Of a stretch of 64,000 nucleotides of DNA, positions 1 to 12,478 are shown piece after piece (position 1 is the stretch's first letter; each line of letters starts with the position of its first letter). The notes under the pieces were generated by a model that was not told the origin of the DNA, searched no databases, and saw only the letters and a program-made list of their open reading frames with translations. Source of the DNA: Sophora flavescens. Lineage: Eukaryota > Streptophyta > Magnoliopsida > Fabales > Fabaceae. Where the stretch lies: positions 74,177,228-74,241,227 of the forward strand of contig CM061068.1 in the NCBI GenBank assembly GCA_030762895.1, read 5' to 3'. A program made the position numbers and the translations under genes.

Positions 1-108
1 CGGATTAGTCGAATTGGTAGCCCAATCCCTGAGTTCGACCTCGGTAATTACTTACCGTGTTTCTTTTATTACTTGCGACGACCCGGTACACTTGCCGGCG
101 TCACAACA
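1..108 (+). mobile_element. 3' end of an LTR, same family as the element at 31899-37454
   Basis: Positions about 24-108 match the reverse complement of 31899-31985: a stretch with TCGGTAATTACTTACCG, then TTATTACTTGC, then ACACTTGCCGG and a CACAACA end. This is therefore the 3' end of an LTR in plus orientation. It sits inside a Tekay-like LTR that continues at 109 (ACCAGCTTAGG, also seen in the solo LTR near 16318). The element body lies left of the window. Confidence 0.7.
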
Positions 109-632
109 ACCAGCTTAGGGTTTGAGACTTAGATTTTTTTGATAGTATGTATGATGACGACTCTGAGAGTCTTTATTTTAAAATGTAATGTTTATGGCTC
201 GGAGAGCATCTCTTTTGAATTAAAACCTAAGCTTTTCATTTTGGTCATGTATAGCTTATTGATATAACTATTTTTAGCATATTATTGCCTGGTTGTATTT
301 GGTGTAACTGGGATTCTGGAATGAAAATGTAATTATTTTAGCAGGTGTTCTTTTACCTGGGATGTTCGAATTACAGAGGAGACTCTGTCAAAATTTTTGT
401 AAAAATACTAGCTTTTATTGAAGTATATCTCTAAATTAAATAGGCTTGCCAGGCTAGGATTTTAAGCCTGTGTGCCGATCAAGGCTTAGGTTTGGAGTCG
501 TGTCAAATTTTTATGCCCAATTTCAGACGCTTATGTACTTATATAAATTATTTTCCGAAAGCAACCAGCAAATTGTCTTTTTAATTTAAATTCCGCATGG
601 TTTACGTAGTAATACCTAGTGGGGGTGTTACA
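109..632 (+). mobile_element. 3' part of a Tekay-like Ty3/gypsy LTR (LTR-X), inserted in TNP2
   Basis: The sequence resembles the 3' end of the solo LTR at 12635-16612: ACCAGCTTAGG, then TTTTCCGAAAGCAACCAGC, then TTCCGCA, ending GGGGGTGTTACA. The next five bases, GAATG (633-637), are the reverse complement of CATTC at 39647-39651. There the opposite end of an LTR of this type meets the other half of the TNP2 gene, so this is one end of a single split insertion. Confidence 0.75.
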
Positions 633-1709
633 GAATGTACGAGGTAAAACCATCTGAACACAGCCCAAGTCTCACATTCCGAGGATCTGCTGTAAAATCA
701 GGATGAACCCGATCGAAGTGCTTCCAAGCTTCACCATCATAAGGGTGGCGTGTGACGCCCGGATTTCTTCTATTTTCATTATGCCACCTCATTTGTCCCG
801 CAGTTTACGTTGATTCAAACAGTCTCTGCAACCTTGGGATTATTGGCAGATAGAACATTGCCTTCACAGGAACTGGTTTCCTCTTACTATGGTCACTACT
901 TTGAACGGGGTACCTGGGTGTCTGACAAAATTCACATTCTTCCAACGCACTGTCATTTGTGCCAGACTGACTACCATAATATAGCATGCACCCATTTGGA
1001 CAACAATCAATCCTCTTAGCCCCCAAGCCTAGTTTCGACACCAACCGCTTCACATCATAATAACTTTTTGGTAACAACTCTTTGAAGGGTGTCACATCTT
1101 GAAGCATTTTACAAAAGAACTCCAAACACTGCTCTGGGACATTCCAATTGGACTTGCAAGCTAGAAGCCTAACACAAATTGATAATTTTGAATCTGACGC
1201 CCCTTCAAATAATGGCTTATTTGTTTCTAACAATAGATTGTAGAATCTCTGTGCCGATTCATTAGGAGGCTCTTCCATGTCATCAGACTCATCCGCCTCA
1301 AAATTCCCATGTTGCCCAAGACAATCATCGACCATCATATGCATTGACTGGAGTTGTTCGACATATTCATCATGGTAGCCACTGCCTGATGCACCCATTT
1401 CAAGATCGGCACCACCGACTTCATTCAAATCAATATCCGGCAACTCCTCACGATGATCAGTCCATATCCAATAATTAGGCTTGAACCCACGTCGGTATAG
1501 GTGTAACTTCACGTCATCATCACTCAAAACCGCCATACAATTTCACTTTGTGCACGGACATCTAATCCCCCCTCTTCGGCATAATCACAATGTTGCTTTG
1601 CTTTGGATATAAACTCCTCAACTCCAGCTACAAATGATTGTTTCAGAAGTCGTCTCCCAGACTCGTTCCTATCATACACCCAACTACGGTTCGAGGGATA
1701 ATATTCCAT
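633..1709 (-). pseudogene. CACTA (En/Spm) transposase TNP2, N-terminal half, disrupted
   Basis: TNP2-type transposases cut and join CACTA elements in the nucleus. The minus strand from the ATG at 1707-1709 encodes a transposase-associated domain (MEYYPSNRSW, then KQHCDYAEEGG). The frame shifts near 1560-1570, where it should run into a CPCTKCN-like zinc motif, and a TGA replaces one Cys. The protein resumes as MAVLSDDDVKLHLYRRGF at 1536 and runs through an acidic linker to a second Cys-rich motif (CCPNGC, then CEFC) and IPRLQRLF. A TAA follows at about 802-804, then RWHNENR, GEAWKHFD and DPRNVRLGL, typical of the start of the TNP2 core. It stops at the CATTC duplication. The continuation is at 39647 on the plus strand. 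A non-functional, degraded gene. Confidence 0.9.
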
Positions 1710-3152
1710 CCTTCTGTATTTTCAGATAAATTGAAGTATTTTTAAACATGATACTATGACCCCGAATCGCTCCCTTTCCTTAAAAGGTGTGGCCCTATCC
1801 CATTCGAGGAAAAACTTTTTCATCACTGTATTATACTAGTTACTCATCACTTCTCATGTCTTATAGCTGACGAAATTTCGGCAGCATCTCCCATCGGTCT
1901 CCAAGTACACGACTTGACCGCGGTGAAATACCACAATCAAGTCTGGACTCGGAGAACAAAAGGAAATGCTTCGACCCGAAATTTAATCAACTATTTCACA
2001 AATGACAATCATCGAGTAACTAGTATATCAGTGGAGCAAAAGTTTCTTCCCAAACTGTCCCAATTGGACAATTCAAGATTCAATAAAATGAGCGATACCA
2101 TGACTACGAGTACACATGCTCAATAATATTGAACCTTGAACGGGAAACTACGGTTTTTCTCAATTACGTATAATAATTGTACTCTAACAAAAAAAACTTT
2201 AAGTAGCAGGGATAATTTGCATAAAGTTTGACATTATTAGCAAACAATCAAAAACATCATTAAGCAACCATTTTATTGAATAGTAACTAATTTTTTATTA
2301 AATCATTTATGTTTTAAATTAATTTTAATTAACAAAAAAATTATTGAATTAGTTAATTACTTATGTTTGTTTACTTGACTTTTTATTTATCAAGTTTTAA
2401 AATCTATTATTAGTATATTAGTTAATTGTTTGCAATAATTGTTACTAACAATTTTTAAAAAAATTATTTTTTTATTCTTCCCACTTATTAAGTTACTTTA
2501 CTATTTAAAATCATATGATGTTAATTACTTAAATAATAATTAGACATGCTTCCTATAAGACTGATTTATTCAAATATGACATTTTAAAATAATAATTAAT
2601 TACTTTATTTTAAATTAATGATTTTAATAATTGACTTCTTCACTAATATCAATTATTACATAACAAATAACTAATTACTCGTTATTATGTAACTATTTTA
2701 TCGATCAATTCAACAATAACTACGTACAAAGATCCCGATCACGCTTAACCGATCACTATGAGCTACTACCAAATTTGTTCATTACTGCCGAATCTGATTT
2801 AATTAACTTCTTAAGTATTATTTAATCACTCCGTTATTTAGGTACAAATAATCTCGATCACGCTTATAATGGATCATCATCGCTACGTCGAATCAGCTAG
2901 CTTCATCACTACTGCTGCAAGTATATGTGGGAGGAAAACGATTTTACCGGCTAACTAATCCTAGCTAGGTCTCATCCTATCAACAATACTTGTCCTTATG
3001 ATTTTATATTAGAGTAAATTAATTAATTAATCTACATTCATTAATTAATTATATATTCATTAATTAATTTATGTAATTAGCAAAAACAACAGCTTACTAA
3101 ATTTAAAACTAATAAACACAATTTTGTTACAACTAGACAAATAAATAAATAA

Positions 3153-3189
<37 letters not shown>

Positions 3190-3990
3190 CACCCATAAAA
3201 ATTAAACAGATATATACTACAACAAATTAGACAAATCAAATTTATTCAATTTCTTTAGTATGCATTGAACAGTTATAATTAATATCCCAAAATAGAAAAA
3301 CCCCAGTACCTCCGACGACCGGAAACTGCTCTATGCATTGGTGGTGATGGTAGCTAGTCTCATCCTTTGGTAGCCCTCAAAACAAAGAACACAACAACAA
3401 CAAAATAAATTAGATTCACCAAATTCCAGACATCACAAAGCCAACAAAATACAAAAAAATAACCTTAATCAACATTAATTATAATTAATCAATAAACCCA
3501 TTTTTTTAAAAATAAATAGTAATAAAATTAAATAGGAAAAAAATTAGGAGGATACCTAAACAGTGTGGTGGTGTTGGTGGTTTCAATGGTGGTGGTGGTT
3601 TTCCAAGGGAATGTGGGTTGCTGGTGGGAATGGAGGGGAGGAGAAGGAGAAGGTGGGTTTTGAGTGGTGGTTGAAGGTGGTGGTTCGCGGTGGTTGGTGC
3701 AGCTGAGACGGAACCGAAGAGGGAGGAGGAGAGAAAAGGAGAGGAGGAAATGAGAGGAGAAAGGGGAGGAGGCAGTGGCGGTGTTCACGAATCACGAACG
3801 GAGGTGATGACGGTGGTGTTCGGTGGTGGCGATGGTGATGCGCAGTGAGGGAAGCAGAGAGGGCATAGAGAGAAAGCAGAGAGGGAAATCAGAGAGGGGG
3901 AAGTGTGGGGGAAGAAGGGTTACGGCCAGGTTATTTAAAAGGTTACTGACGGCTTCTGACGACTTTTTTCGTCGAAAATTCAAAAGAAAT
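1710..3990 (-). other. CACTA 5' non-coding region (leader and intron-like stretch)
   Basis: No supported protein. Positions 1710-3500 are very AT-rich and read as intron or spacer between the leader and TNP2. Positions 3540-3920 are purine-rich on the plus strand, hence CT-rich on the minus strand, as in a transposon 5' UTR. The low-complexity reading frames at 3528-3795 are not credible genes. A short ATAA/TA microsatellite lies at 3141-3184. Confidence 0.6.
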
Positions 3991-4307
3991 ATTACCGACG
4001 GAATAACCCGTTGGTACATTTCCGACGATTGTATCCGTCGGTACCTATATTTCAGAATTACCAACGAACTATTTCGTCAATACACTCTCCCGCCAACAAT
4101 TTGCCATTCACGCCATCCCTTTCGACGGATTTACCGACGGATAAAGCCAGTCGATAATGTTACCGACGGGCTTTCTGTCGGTAAATTTCTTCAACTTTTG
4201 GTATTCTAACTTACCGACGGTTAAATCCGTCGGAAATGTACAAACTACCGATGGATACGAAGTCCGTCGGTAATTTTCCGTCGGTAATATCATGTTTTCT
4301 GGTAGTG
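3985..4307 (-). repeat. CACTA 5' subterminal repeats and terminal inverted repeat
   Basis: Degenerate copies of a motif around TACCGACGG and CCGTCGGTAA recur on both strands about every 30-40 bases, ending in GGTAGTG at 4301-4307 (CACTACC on the minus strand). Subterminal repeats of this kind bind the second CACTA protein in the En/Spm family. The same motif recurs at 44807-45080 at the 3' end. Confidence 0.85.
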
Positions 4308-4523
4308 GATACTACCTATACTGACAAGATGCGTCTTCTTTTTGGGAGTCCATCACTTAAGAACTCCACAGTTAAGCATGCTTGGCTTGGAGCAATTCTG
4401 GGATGGGTGACCTCCTGGGAAGTTTTCCCAGGATGCGTGTGAGTGAGGACAAAGCAAGCTGAAAATATCCTTGTTGGTTTGTGGGGACAGTCATCAATCC
4501 ATAGAGCAGTCAGGGATGTTACA
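4308..4523 (+). mobile_element. Cassandra TRIM, 3' LTR distal part with 5S-rRNA-like core
   Basis: About 4350-4421 is recognisably derived from plant 5S rRNA: AACTCCACAGTTAAGC, GCTTGG, then GGGATGGGTGACCTCCTGGG, which includes the internal pol III box C region. The LTR ends GGATGTTACA at 4523, followed by AAGTT (4524-4528). The first part of this LTR is at 45096-45286 on the minus strand, and its outer duplication there is AACTT (45693-45697), the complement. Cassandra is a non-coding, non-autonomous LTR retrotransposon. Confidence 0.88.
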
Positions 4524-4930
4524 AAGTTAAACTCGACATGCATATCAATCAATCTTTTTTATAAAAAAAAATGTTAAACAATACTCTAGGGATATTGGTT
4601 AAGATGTTTTTCTCTCCGCTTGTGAGAGCTATGTTTTTCTCTCTATTTGTGAGAGTCTATCGTTGCTGGATAAAGAAGATGAAGGAAATGTTTCTCTCTA
4701 TTTCTCTTTATTTTTTATTGGCAGGTTCTGGTTCCCAGGCCTTCCAGAAGACATAAGTATCCTTAAATAGAACTGTAGAGACATGTGTAACTTGTGTGCA
4801 TTTTCTATCCACAAATACCTCGTTTGGTATTATCGGTCAGACGTGTTTTATCGTTTTGTATTTTTAATTTTGGTTTTTTTTAGTTTATGCAAATAAAGTC
4901 GAAGACAATTGACAGTGCATTGAGACTTTC

Positions 4931-5275
4931 TTGCAGGTAGCTCGAAGCATCAACTTCGATCACAATTTACATGATGAAGGAGGATATTTCTTCAAAGCTA
5001 AATTTTATAGTTACTCTCCCAGACTCCCGGTGCAAAAAGAGGAAGTCCTATGTCTCCTCCTTCATGAGGACCAAGCTAATTATAGGGCTGTTATTTCAAA
5101 TTGTAGGAGTCTTTTATCATCTTATGTTAACAATTCTTTGGTAGAGTTTGATAGGAGGAAAATTCATGTAGTTGCTTACTCTTTATTAGGGATGGCTACA
5201 TATATTACTATTCTCCAAATTCGTGATTATGTTACCGAATGTATTGTGTTCTCCATTGTTAATAAAAAATAATTA
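4931..5275 (+). pseudogene. RNase H-like domain fragment
   Basis: The 113-residue frame ends at the TAA at 5273-5275. Its part AVISNCRSLLSSYV, then VEFDRRKIHVVAYSLLGMA, resembles the end of plant RNase H-like (RVT_3) domains: a D/N-C-x-x-L helix, then 'V.R..N.VAH.LA'. The catalytic Asp and His positions are substituted (SNC for SDC, VAY for VAH). No partner RT domain lies next to it. It is probably a remnant from a LINE or an RNase H-like gene. The start codon is arbitrary. Confidence 0.45.
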
Positions 5276-6402
5276 ATGACATGATATGAGTTGGTTTCTG
5301 TAAAAAAAATGATAGTGGTTAAGAATATGTATTTGACTTGATTAAAAAACCACATGACTTAATTAGAGGGTGTATTTGAATTAGACGTGAAAAATATTAT
5401 TTAATAATTATTTGTATAATTAGTTTTCTAAATCAATTATGATAAATGTTTTTTGTTTGGATATATAAGAAAATCTAAAATAATATGTGTAGTTTGAATT
5501 GTATTTTTTTTTAGGATGTAGTTTGTATTGTATAAAACTTAAAAAAAATAATATGAATTGATAATTGATAAAAATGTTTTTTTTTGGGTAATGAAAGGCA
5601 AAGAAACAAAAGCTACACTATGGCAAACATCAAGACCATCGCATCAGCAAGTAGCGCTTGAGAGACCTCGTATGGCGTATGATCCAAAACCCAGACACGA
5701 ATGTGTTCCTTTAGCTCCTTGTTGCTTCGCTAAAATGTATATTTTATTTTGAAGAATGCTAACAAGTGTTCTCAAAGTATTGTTTAAAATTTTCCTTTTA
5801 TTTTATATCATTAGATTGATAAATTGGGGGGAAAAATGTTTCTGTTTTACATAAAAAAAAGACTTAATATTATAAGTAAATTATAAAAAAAAACTTTTGA
5901 GGCATATGAAAAATAATCTCAAACATTTAATTGATACTATTGTTAGTTTAAAGTTTTTTTTTACACATTAATAATTGTAAAGTGACATATAATTAATTTT
6001 TTTTCATTTATCATAATTATTATAAAAATTACACTAATGATAATTTATAATTAATTATCAGTGTAAAAATTTTTACAATAATAATACATTAAAATTAAAT
6101 TCTTGTAAACGCTTTCATCCTTTTTACCAAACAAGAAATAAAATCTGCCAAAATAAATTTTATTCAAAACAAGCAGTGGTTTCTAAAAAATAAGAAACGG
6201 GAATTAATGTGTCCATGAATATGTTTTGAAAAATATATTTTTATAATATAATTTTTTATTATTTTCAAAAATTACTCTTTTGCCAAAATTACTTTTGTCC
6301 AAAACAAATAGGAGTTTCTAAAAATAAAATAAGGAATTACGGTGAGCTTGGATAAGTTTTGAAAAATACATTTTTATGATATGTTTTTTATTATTTTCAA
6401 AA

Positions 6403-6404
<2 letters not shown>

Positions 6405-6459
<55 letters not shown>
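6405..6459. repeat. (TA)n microsatellite
   Basis: An uninterrupted TA run of about 55 bases inside repeat A1; the A2 copy lacks it. Confidence 0.95.
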
Positions 6460-6464
<5 letters not shown>

Positions 6465-6496
6465 AAAATGAAGGCACTAAGAATTATATTTTTTTA

Positions 6497-6709
6497 GTTT
6501 TTTATTTTATTTTTTGGTAAGAAAAAGTTTAGGTGAGTTCGGTCCCGAGAGATCACCAGGGTCAGGGCAGGCCTCACGGCTCAAAGATTGTTTACAGAGG
6601 TGCTTACAGATTACCCACCAACGAGGTTCTCACATCGACAGTGGGATTCAAATTCACGACTTTGTGGGTTATGAGTCGTATCCTTACCAACCAGACCAAC
6701 CTTCGTTGG
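6497..6709 (-). mobile_element. SINE (tRNA-derived head), 213 bp
   Basis: On the minus strand the head has a box-A-like TGGTCTGGTTGGTAAGG and a box-B-like GAATTTGAATCCC, the internal pol III promoter layout of plant SINEs; the tail ends CTTACCAAAAAATAAAAT. It is flanked by a perfect 13-bp duplication TTATATTTTTTTA (6484-6496 and 6710-6722). The equivalent place in repeat A2 has no insertion. The plus-strand reading frames here are incidental. Confidence 0.85.
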
Positions 6710-7639
6710 TTATATTTTTTTAAAAAAAAAAACTTATCAAATTATACTAAAAGTTTTAGGCATATATTTTTAATTGAAAAATACTTTTTTATTTTTTGTT
6801 TTCTAAAACATAGCACAAACAACTCTTTTAGAGCAGTTCCCAAAAAAAAAACTACCTTAGACTGTTTGAATTAACCACAGAAAACAGGCTATTTCAACAA
6901 ATTATACATATATAATGATATTTCAACAAATTATACATATAGAATGATTTTTTTTTATACAAAGAAAGTTTAGATTGGGAGAATGCATGCTCCCTGACAA
7001 GGTTATGGAATACCACTGGTATATATAATGAATTATTATTATAAATGATTGTAATAATAGAATTAATTTTATGTTTTTGATATGTGTGCTTAATAGTGAT
7101 TTTAAGATAATTTTTCTTGTTTGAGTTTTGTAAAAAAAATCACTTTTACATAGTAATTTACAAAAAAAAATTATGAAGCTATTTATTTAATAAATTATAA
7201 TCTTTATTTGGTAGTTAATTTTGTAGAGACAAAGATGGGGAAAAAATTTTGGTTTCAAGATAAGGATTTAATTTTAATGTAAAGATTTTTTTTACACCTT
7301 CAATTAATCATATATTAACATATAATAAAAAAATGTTCAACTTTTATAATAATTACCTTAAAAAACATATGTGAGCATATGTGATTGATTGATAGTATAA
7401 AAGAAACTTTATAATAACTATGCATTAAAACTTAACACTTAAAACAATCAAATTGTTTTTATCAAACAAGTTTCCCTGAAAATCATTTTTGTATAATGTT
7501 AGTTTTTTTCATAATTTAATTGGGTTTGACAAACATGTCATACAAAATCTTGGTTGCTAACCTGTCTACCTAGTGTGTATATTATCTTCTCAAGTATGTT
7601 TATCACTTGTCTTCCCTAAGACACTCTTGATCAAACACA

Positions 7640-10600
7640 GAGAACACTTGTCTAATATTTTATCCGGGCGAAATCTTCGAGAAATATGATCGGAAACCTT
7701 AACCGGGTACACAACGAAACAGGATGGGGAGTTGAGATGACCAATGTGACATGTTGGAAAAGGAGTGACATGTTGATGTGAGTCAAATGTCACATCAAAA
7801 AGCAACCATCATTACACCTTTTTTAATATATCATATTATAAGCAAAAAAATCACTTTTCCTCACTTTTTCCAACCAAACACCCCCCTAACAAAAACTTGC
7901 TCTCCAAGCTCACTCATAATCTCCTCTTCACGCCACTCACTCTCCCTCCCTCTATATAAACACTCATTTTCTTTCATTTTCACACTTTACACTCACTTAA
8001 GCACACTTTCATACTTCAAGCTCCATAGTTTCTACTTCTTCAAGTGTTCATCATCATCATTTTCTTAAAGTTTTCAAAGGTAATGCTCTATAATCTTACT
8101 CATATAAGTCTTCCTTTTCATTCATTTTGAGAGTTATGCTATATTCACTCATTTTTTTATTCTTAGATCTAGAAACTTCAAAAATCTCTAGAAATTTGTA
8201 GAAAAATCCGTTTGACTTGAAACAAATTTCTATGGACTGACAATGATCTCTATATTGGTTATCTAAGAGCTTGCATCAAACAAAAATTTCCTTCCCTATT
8301 TTCCTAACAAGGCCGAATCTAGGTATTTGTGGAGCAAGGAAGTTTTGTTTCAACTTTTGTTAAATGATCATTGATTTGAACTCTTTTGTACCTTTAGTTG
8401 TTAAATCCAAGAGCTTGAAAAGTTTGAAAATTTCTAGCCTATTTTGGAGGTCAAGGTCGAAACCCTAGGCTAATAGCTTAGAGGAGTTTTTGTTCAATCA
8501 GTTTTAAATGATCATTGTTTATGAATCTCTAATACTTAAGGATCATCAATCCATGAGTTAGTGAAAGTTTGATATCTCAAACCCTATTTTGTCATCATGG
8601 CCGAATCTATGCCTGGGGGAGATTAGATGTTTTTGGTTGTTTTTAACTTGTGTTATGTGTTGGAATCTTTAGACTTCCGTCGAGAAGCAAGTCGAGGAAG
8701 ATCACAACACTCAACAAAGAACGAAAGACCTTGTTTGCTTTGGAATCAGGTAAGGGGGACTTACCTACGGGATTTTTCCCGATAGCTATATACTATTATT
8801 TGTGGTCTGTTAAGTTGTTTTAAATTTTATTGTGATTTCCTGAGTTTATCTGATGTGGTTAAAATTGTCTATTTTACATATCTGAGCTTGATGATTTATT
8901 TGTAGAAATATGTTATAGCTTGGAGATATGGCATGAACTGTATTATCTAAAATGATGTTGATGTGAAAATTATACTGTTGCGGATTGTTGTCTGAGAAGC
9001 CTGACATTCGTCAGTGCTCAATCAATTATTGAGATAAAAGCCTTAAAAAGCCTTATGAGGAATTTTGACAATGATAATATTTAGTTGATGGTTTCTTTTG
9101 ATAAAAGAGAAAGTAATGGATAATTACAATGATGAAATCGTAAAAATATTTCAGTACGTTATCTTTTTCAAAATGTAGATGAAAAGTTATTTTAAGAAAT
9201 TTATGTGTCAATTTCTTTTGATGAAAGAAGAAGAATAAGAATGGAATTGAGAAAGAAATACATTTTAGTATGTTACCATTTTCAAGAATGAAGTGAAAAA
9301 ACATTTTAAGAACTAAGCATTGAAATATTTTAAAGTTAGGATGTTGTTTCGAAAAAGGGAAGAATTTCAAAAGAAGGTGGGTTTAAGGAAAATGTGGATT
9401 TATCTATAACTTAGTGTTTCTAAATGAATTTCAATGAAAAGGATTTCTGGAAAAATTTACCTTTGAAAATATTCTGGCAAGCTTGGATAAGTTGCTAAAG
9501 CTACATTTTGTATTTGTGTTTCACTGAACGAAAAAGAATAAATGCGTTGGAAAGTGAATCTAGTATATGAGACGTCGGAATACTAGTGTTCTGTAATTTA
9601 CATGTAGGTCTTTGATCCGTGTCACGTTGTTGTGGACTGTGGGTCCTAATTACGTTGTTGTGGACTGTGTGTCCTAATCATGTTGTGATAGACCTTATTA
9701 GAGGTGAATGTTGTTTTCTATGACCACAAGCCCAGACTGGTGCATTGGTTTAGGGCATTGTAATTGAGCGCTCGGACTTCGTATCCCCTATTGATGTTGA
9801 ATAATTTTAAAGTTAAAGATTTTATGAATAGTAGTTAGTCTTTGAGCTTCGACAAGGAAAGAATGCACACACAGATAAACCTTGAGAATAAAATGATTTT
9901 TACATGCATTTGTTTGGCAGACGTGCCATGTTACCAGTGAGAAATCATTGAGTCATGTGTTGGCCAATGAATTTTGGGGAAATACGCCCATGAACTACGA
10001 TAACCGTTGGTTACTGAGTGATCTTCCAATGCATGGACAGAAGTTTCCCGTTTATCGTAATGACAATTGAGATGTCATAACTTGTGTGCAATAACCATTG
10101 GCTACTGAGTGATCTACCAATGAGTTACAAAGGTGTTGGGCATTGGATTCTTTTCGTTGACAATGACCCAGGTAAAAAGCTTGATTAGCTTAAACGAAAA
10201 ATGAAGTTGATATCTCATGAGATTAAGTTAGAGCCTAAATATTGAAGTGTCATGCATTTTTTTAAATAACGATGACTGTTCGGGTATGAAACCCATTGAT
10301 ATAATACTTATTTACTTCTGAGAATTTTATGATATATGACTTTATATGTGTATATGATGTTTTGTATGTCATACTTGTGGTTATCTTGTTTAAATCCATA
10401 TATTGGAGTCTCACCCTTACAAATGTATCAGGTTTCTTCTGGTTTTGTTGTACCTTGGTACTCTAGTACAGATGGTGCAGAGGAGTTTTTCCTAAGTTAC
10501 TCGGAGACTTGGATCTAGATGTCGGAAGAAACTTTTGATCGTGGGATGTCCACGGGGGTCTTTCTAATAAATTTCTTGTAGAGCGACCGGCTTAGGAGTC

Positions 10601-10900
10601 TTGGTTGGGTTGTATATTTGAAAAGGGTAGTAAATGTGGTGTTATACAATAGTCTTTGGTTTAATTTTCTCTTTTTGAAAATCGAAACTTTTTTAGAGTT
10701 GTATGTCGTGACGACTTTGTTATGAATGTGATTTTACTATTTAGATGTATGTATCTTGGTTTTTCAGAGTTATCCGCAGAAGAAAATTTTTATACCCAGT
10801 TTTCTGACTTAAAAGAAAACAACTTTCCGAAAACAATCGGCAAATTACTTTTTAATTTATTTCCGCATGTATTTACAATGTAATGCCCAGGGGGGTTACA
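7640..10900 (+). mobile_element. 5'-truncated Tekay-like LTR (copy B)
   Basis: Matches the LTR at 52899-57394 (reverse complement) and the solo LTR at 12635-16612. Shared landmarks are TGACATGTTGGAAAAGG near 7747, CTCTATATAAACACTC at 7950 (probable TATA box), CTAGG/GGCCGAA phrases, CAGGTAAGGGGGACTTACCT near 8747, TATTGGAGTCTCACCCTTAC near 10404, and the end TTTCCGAAAACAATCGGC to GGGGGGTTACA at 10900. The usual TGTAACACCCC start is missing, so about 350 bp of the 5' end is lost. No internal region follows; it is a solo or broken LTR. Confidence 0.7.
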
Positions 10901-11289
10901 CAGCACATTTATTTCTTCAATCTTTCAATCTGTATTCTTCAATCATTTGAAGTTATTTTGCATTCTTTACTTCACATTTAATTCACTTTTCTGAGTGTTA
11001 GTGAAAGACTTGCAAATTGTATTTATTACAATCCTTTCTCAAACAAATTTGAATGAGCCTGAAGAGGTTAGGTGTGCAAACAATACTTGTCTTGGAGCCT
11101 GGAAAGGCTATGTGTGCAAAAAATACTTGAATTATGTAACTTTGATCGGTTATAGTGGAGAAAATTTGGTGCTTTGCCAAGGAATGGACGTAGCCCTAGT
11201 TTTTAAGGGGTGAACCGGGATAAGATAGTTGTGTCAATCATTATATCTATCCTTATCTCTTTAGTCATTTTGTTTATCTTATTTGTTAA
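10901..11289 (+). mobile_element. Possible Ty1-copia LTR remnant
   Basis: The stretch includes GAGTGTTAGTGAAAG, GCCTGGAAAGGCTATGTGTGC, then GGAATGGACGTAGCC and GAACCGGGATAAG, the order seen around the transcript start of many plant copia LTRs. No second LTR or coding domain is present. Assigned by motif resemblance only. Confidence 0.4.
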
Positions 11290-11828
11290 CTAACTAAAGT
11301 GGGTAAAGTGTGAATATCAAACAAGTTTTAAATCTGGCATGATTGTGTTTTTTTTTTTTGTTGAAAAACCGTCAGAAAAGTCACCCGTCGGTGCTTAGTC
11401 AAAATACTTGTCTGTCCCTGGCTTGTGTGCGAAAAGGTTTATAATTTATATCTAAATTATGATAAATATAATTAAACCCCTTCTCGTGTTTATAGTTGCC
11501 CATTTCAATAGCTAAAAGTTGAAAAATTGTCTGATTGAATTTGAAGTGTTTGGTAAAATTAACAGTTGAACTAGCTTATAAATGTAAAATGACATAATAT
11601 GACATATTTATGATAGACATGGTGAAGTAGGAATTTCATTAAATGAATAGGGTAAAAATGAGAGAAAACTCAATAAGTTATAAGTTATAAGTCATAAGCT
11701 AGATAAATTAGCTTGTGAAGAAAAAATATAAGTTAATGAGATAAGCTTGTTTATCAAACGCCTCTATTTCAGTCAAACAAGCTTATAAGTTAATCCAATA
11801 AGCTAGAAATTAGGGCTATGTTTGGGAG

Positions 11829-12478
11829 TAGGGATGTTCATATCCAAGTTATCCAAAAAATATCCGAAAACCGATCCAAACAAACCGAAAACCGAACAGA
11901 ACCGATGTCTTTTGGATTTTTTTTATCTTGTTTTGTGAAAACCGATCAGATCGGATCAGATATTGGATCCCATTTTCAAAACCGAACCAATCCGCATACA
12001 TAAAATTTAATATATGTTTATTATATTTTTTGCACTATAAATTTTTTATTTGTTGGCTTTTCCTAATAATGCTTACTAGTTTGATTTGATGTAATTTTTT
12101 TTTTTATTTCTAATGTTCTAAACATAAATAAAAGATGTTTTGAAACTAGATGATGATGATGTTTTTTTTTTATACATATTTTATGAAATGATATTACATG
12201 AATGTATCAACAAGTATATAAATATTTAAGATTTTGTTCAATTTAGCTTGTATTCTTGATTATTTGATGTAATATGAATATGTAACCACGTGTCGGTAAA
12301 AACCGAATCAACCAATCCAATCCAAACCGCATTTTAAACAGATCGGATCGGATTTTTTTAAACGGAACAATCCAAACCAAACCAAACTAAACCAAACCAA
12401 ACCGCATGTCTATTTAATCTTTGGATCGGATGACTTTTTGCCTCAAAACCGATCCAAACCTATCCTCGAACACCCCTA
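11829..12478. mobile_element. hAT-type MITE, 650 bp
   Basis: Termini TAGGGATGTTC and GAACACCCCTA; the flanking 8-bp duplication TTTGGGAG (11821-11828 and 12479-12486) is perfect. The interior is non-coding and rich in variants of AACCGATCC/GGATCGG. The same MITE is at the same site in C2 (51740-52376). Confidence 0.88.

Larger units (their letters stand above)
633..4307 (-). mobile_element. CACTA transposon, 5' half
   Basis: On the minus strand the element begins at 4307 with the terminal motif CACTACCAGAAAACATGA, then subterminal repeats, a GC-richer leader, a long AT-rich intron-like stretch and the TNP2 N-terminal coding part, cut at 633. The 3' half is at 39647-45095. The joined element would be about 9.1 kb, in the usual range for an autonomous CACTA. 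The target duplication on this side is GAT (4308-4310), lying within a Cassandra LTR. Confidence 0.88.
5340..7545 (+). repeat. Dispersed AT-rich repeat A, copy A1
   Basis: Collinear with the reverse complement of 46135-47700. Paired landmarks include GTGTAGTTTGAATTG (5486 versus 47545 region), AGGTTTTAGGCATATATTTTT-like sequence (6750 versus 46610 region) and ATAGAATTAATTTTATGTTTT (7054 versus 46430 region). The copies are clearly diverged. It has no coding content and no clear terminal inverted repeat; its class is unknown. A1 also holds a (TA)n tract and a SINE absent from A2. Confidence 0.65.

Noticed and set aside
3528..4293. Several small frames on both strands
   Set aside because: Low-complexity leader and subterminal repeats of the CACTA; no conserved domain.
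4350..4421. A genuine 5S rRNA gene
   Set aside because: Only the 3' two thirds of 5S matches, and it lies inside Cassandra LTR sequence with matching ends and TSD; the second copy at 45385-45460 is also within an LTR.
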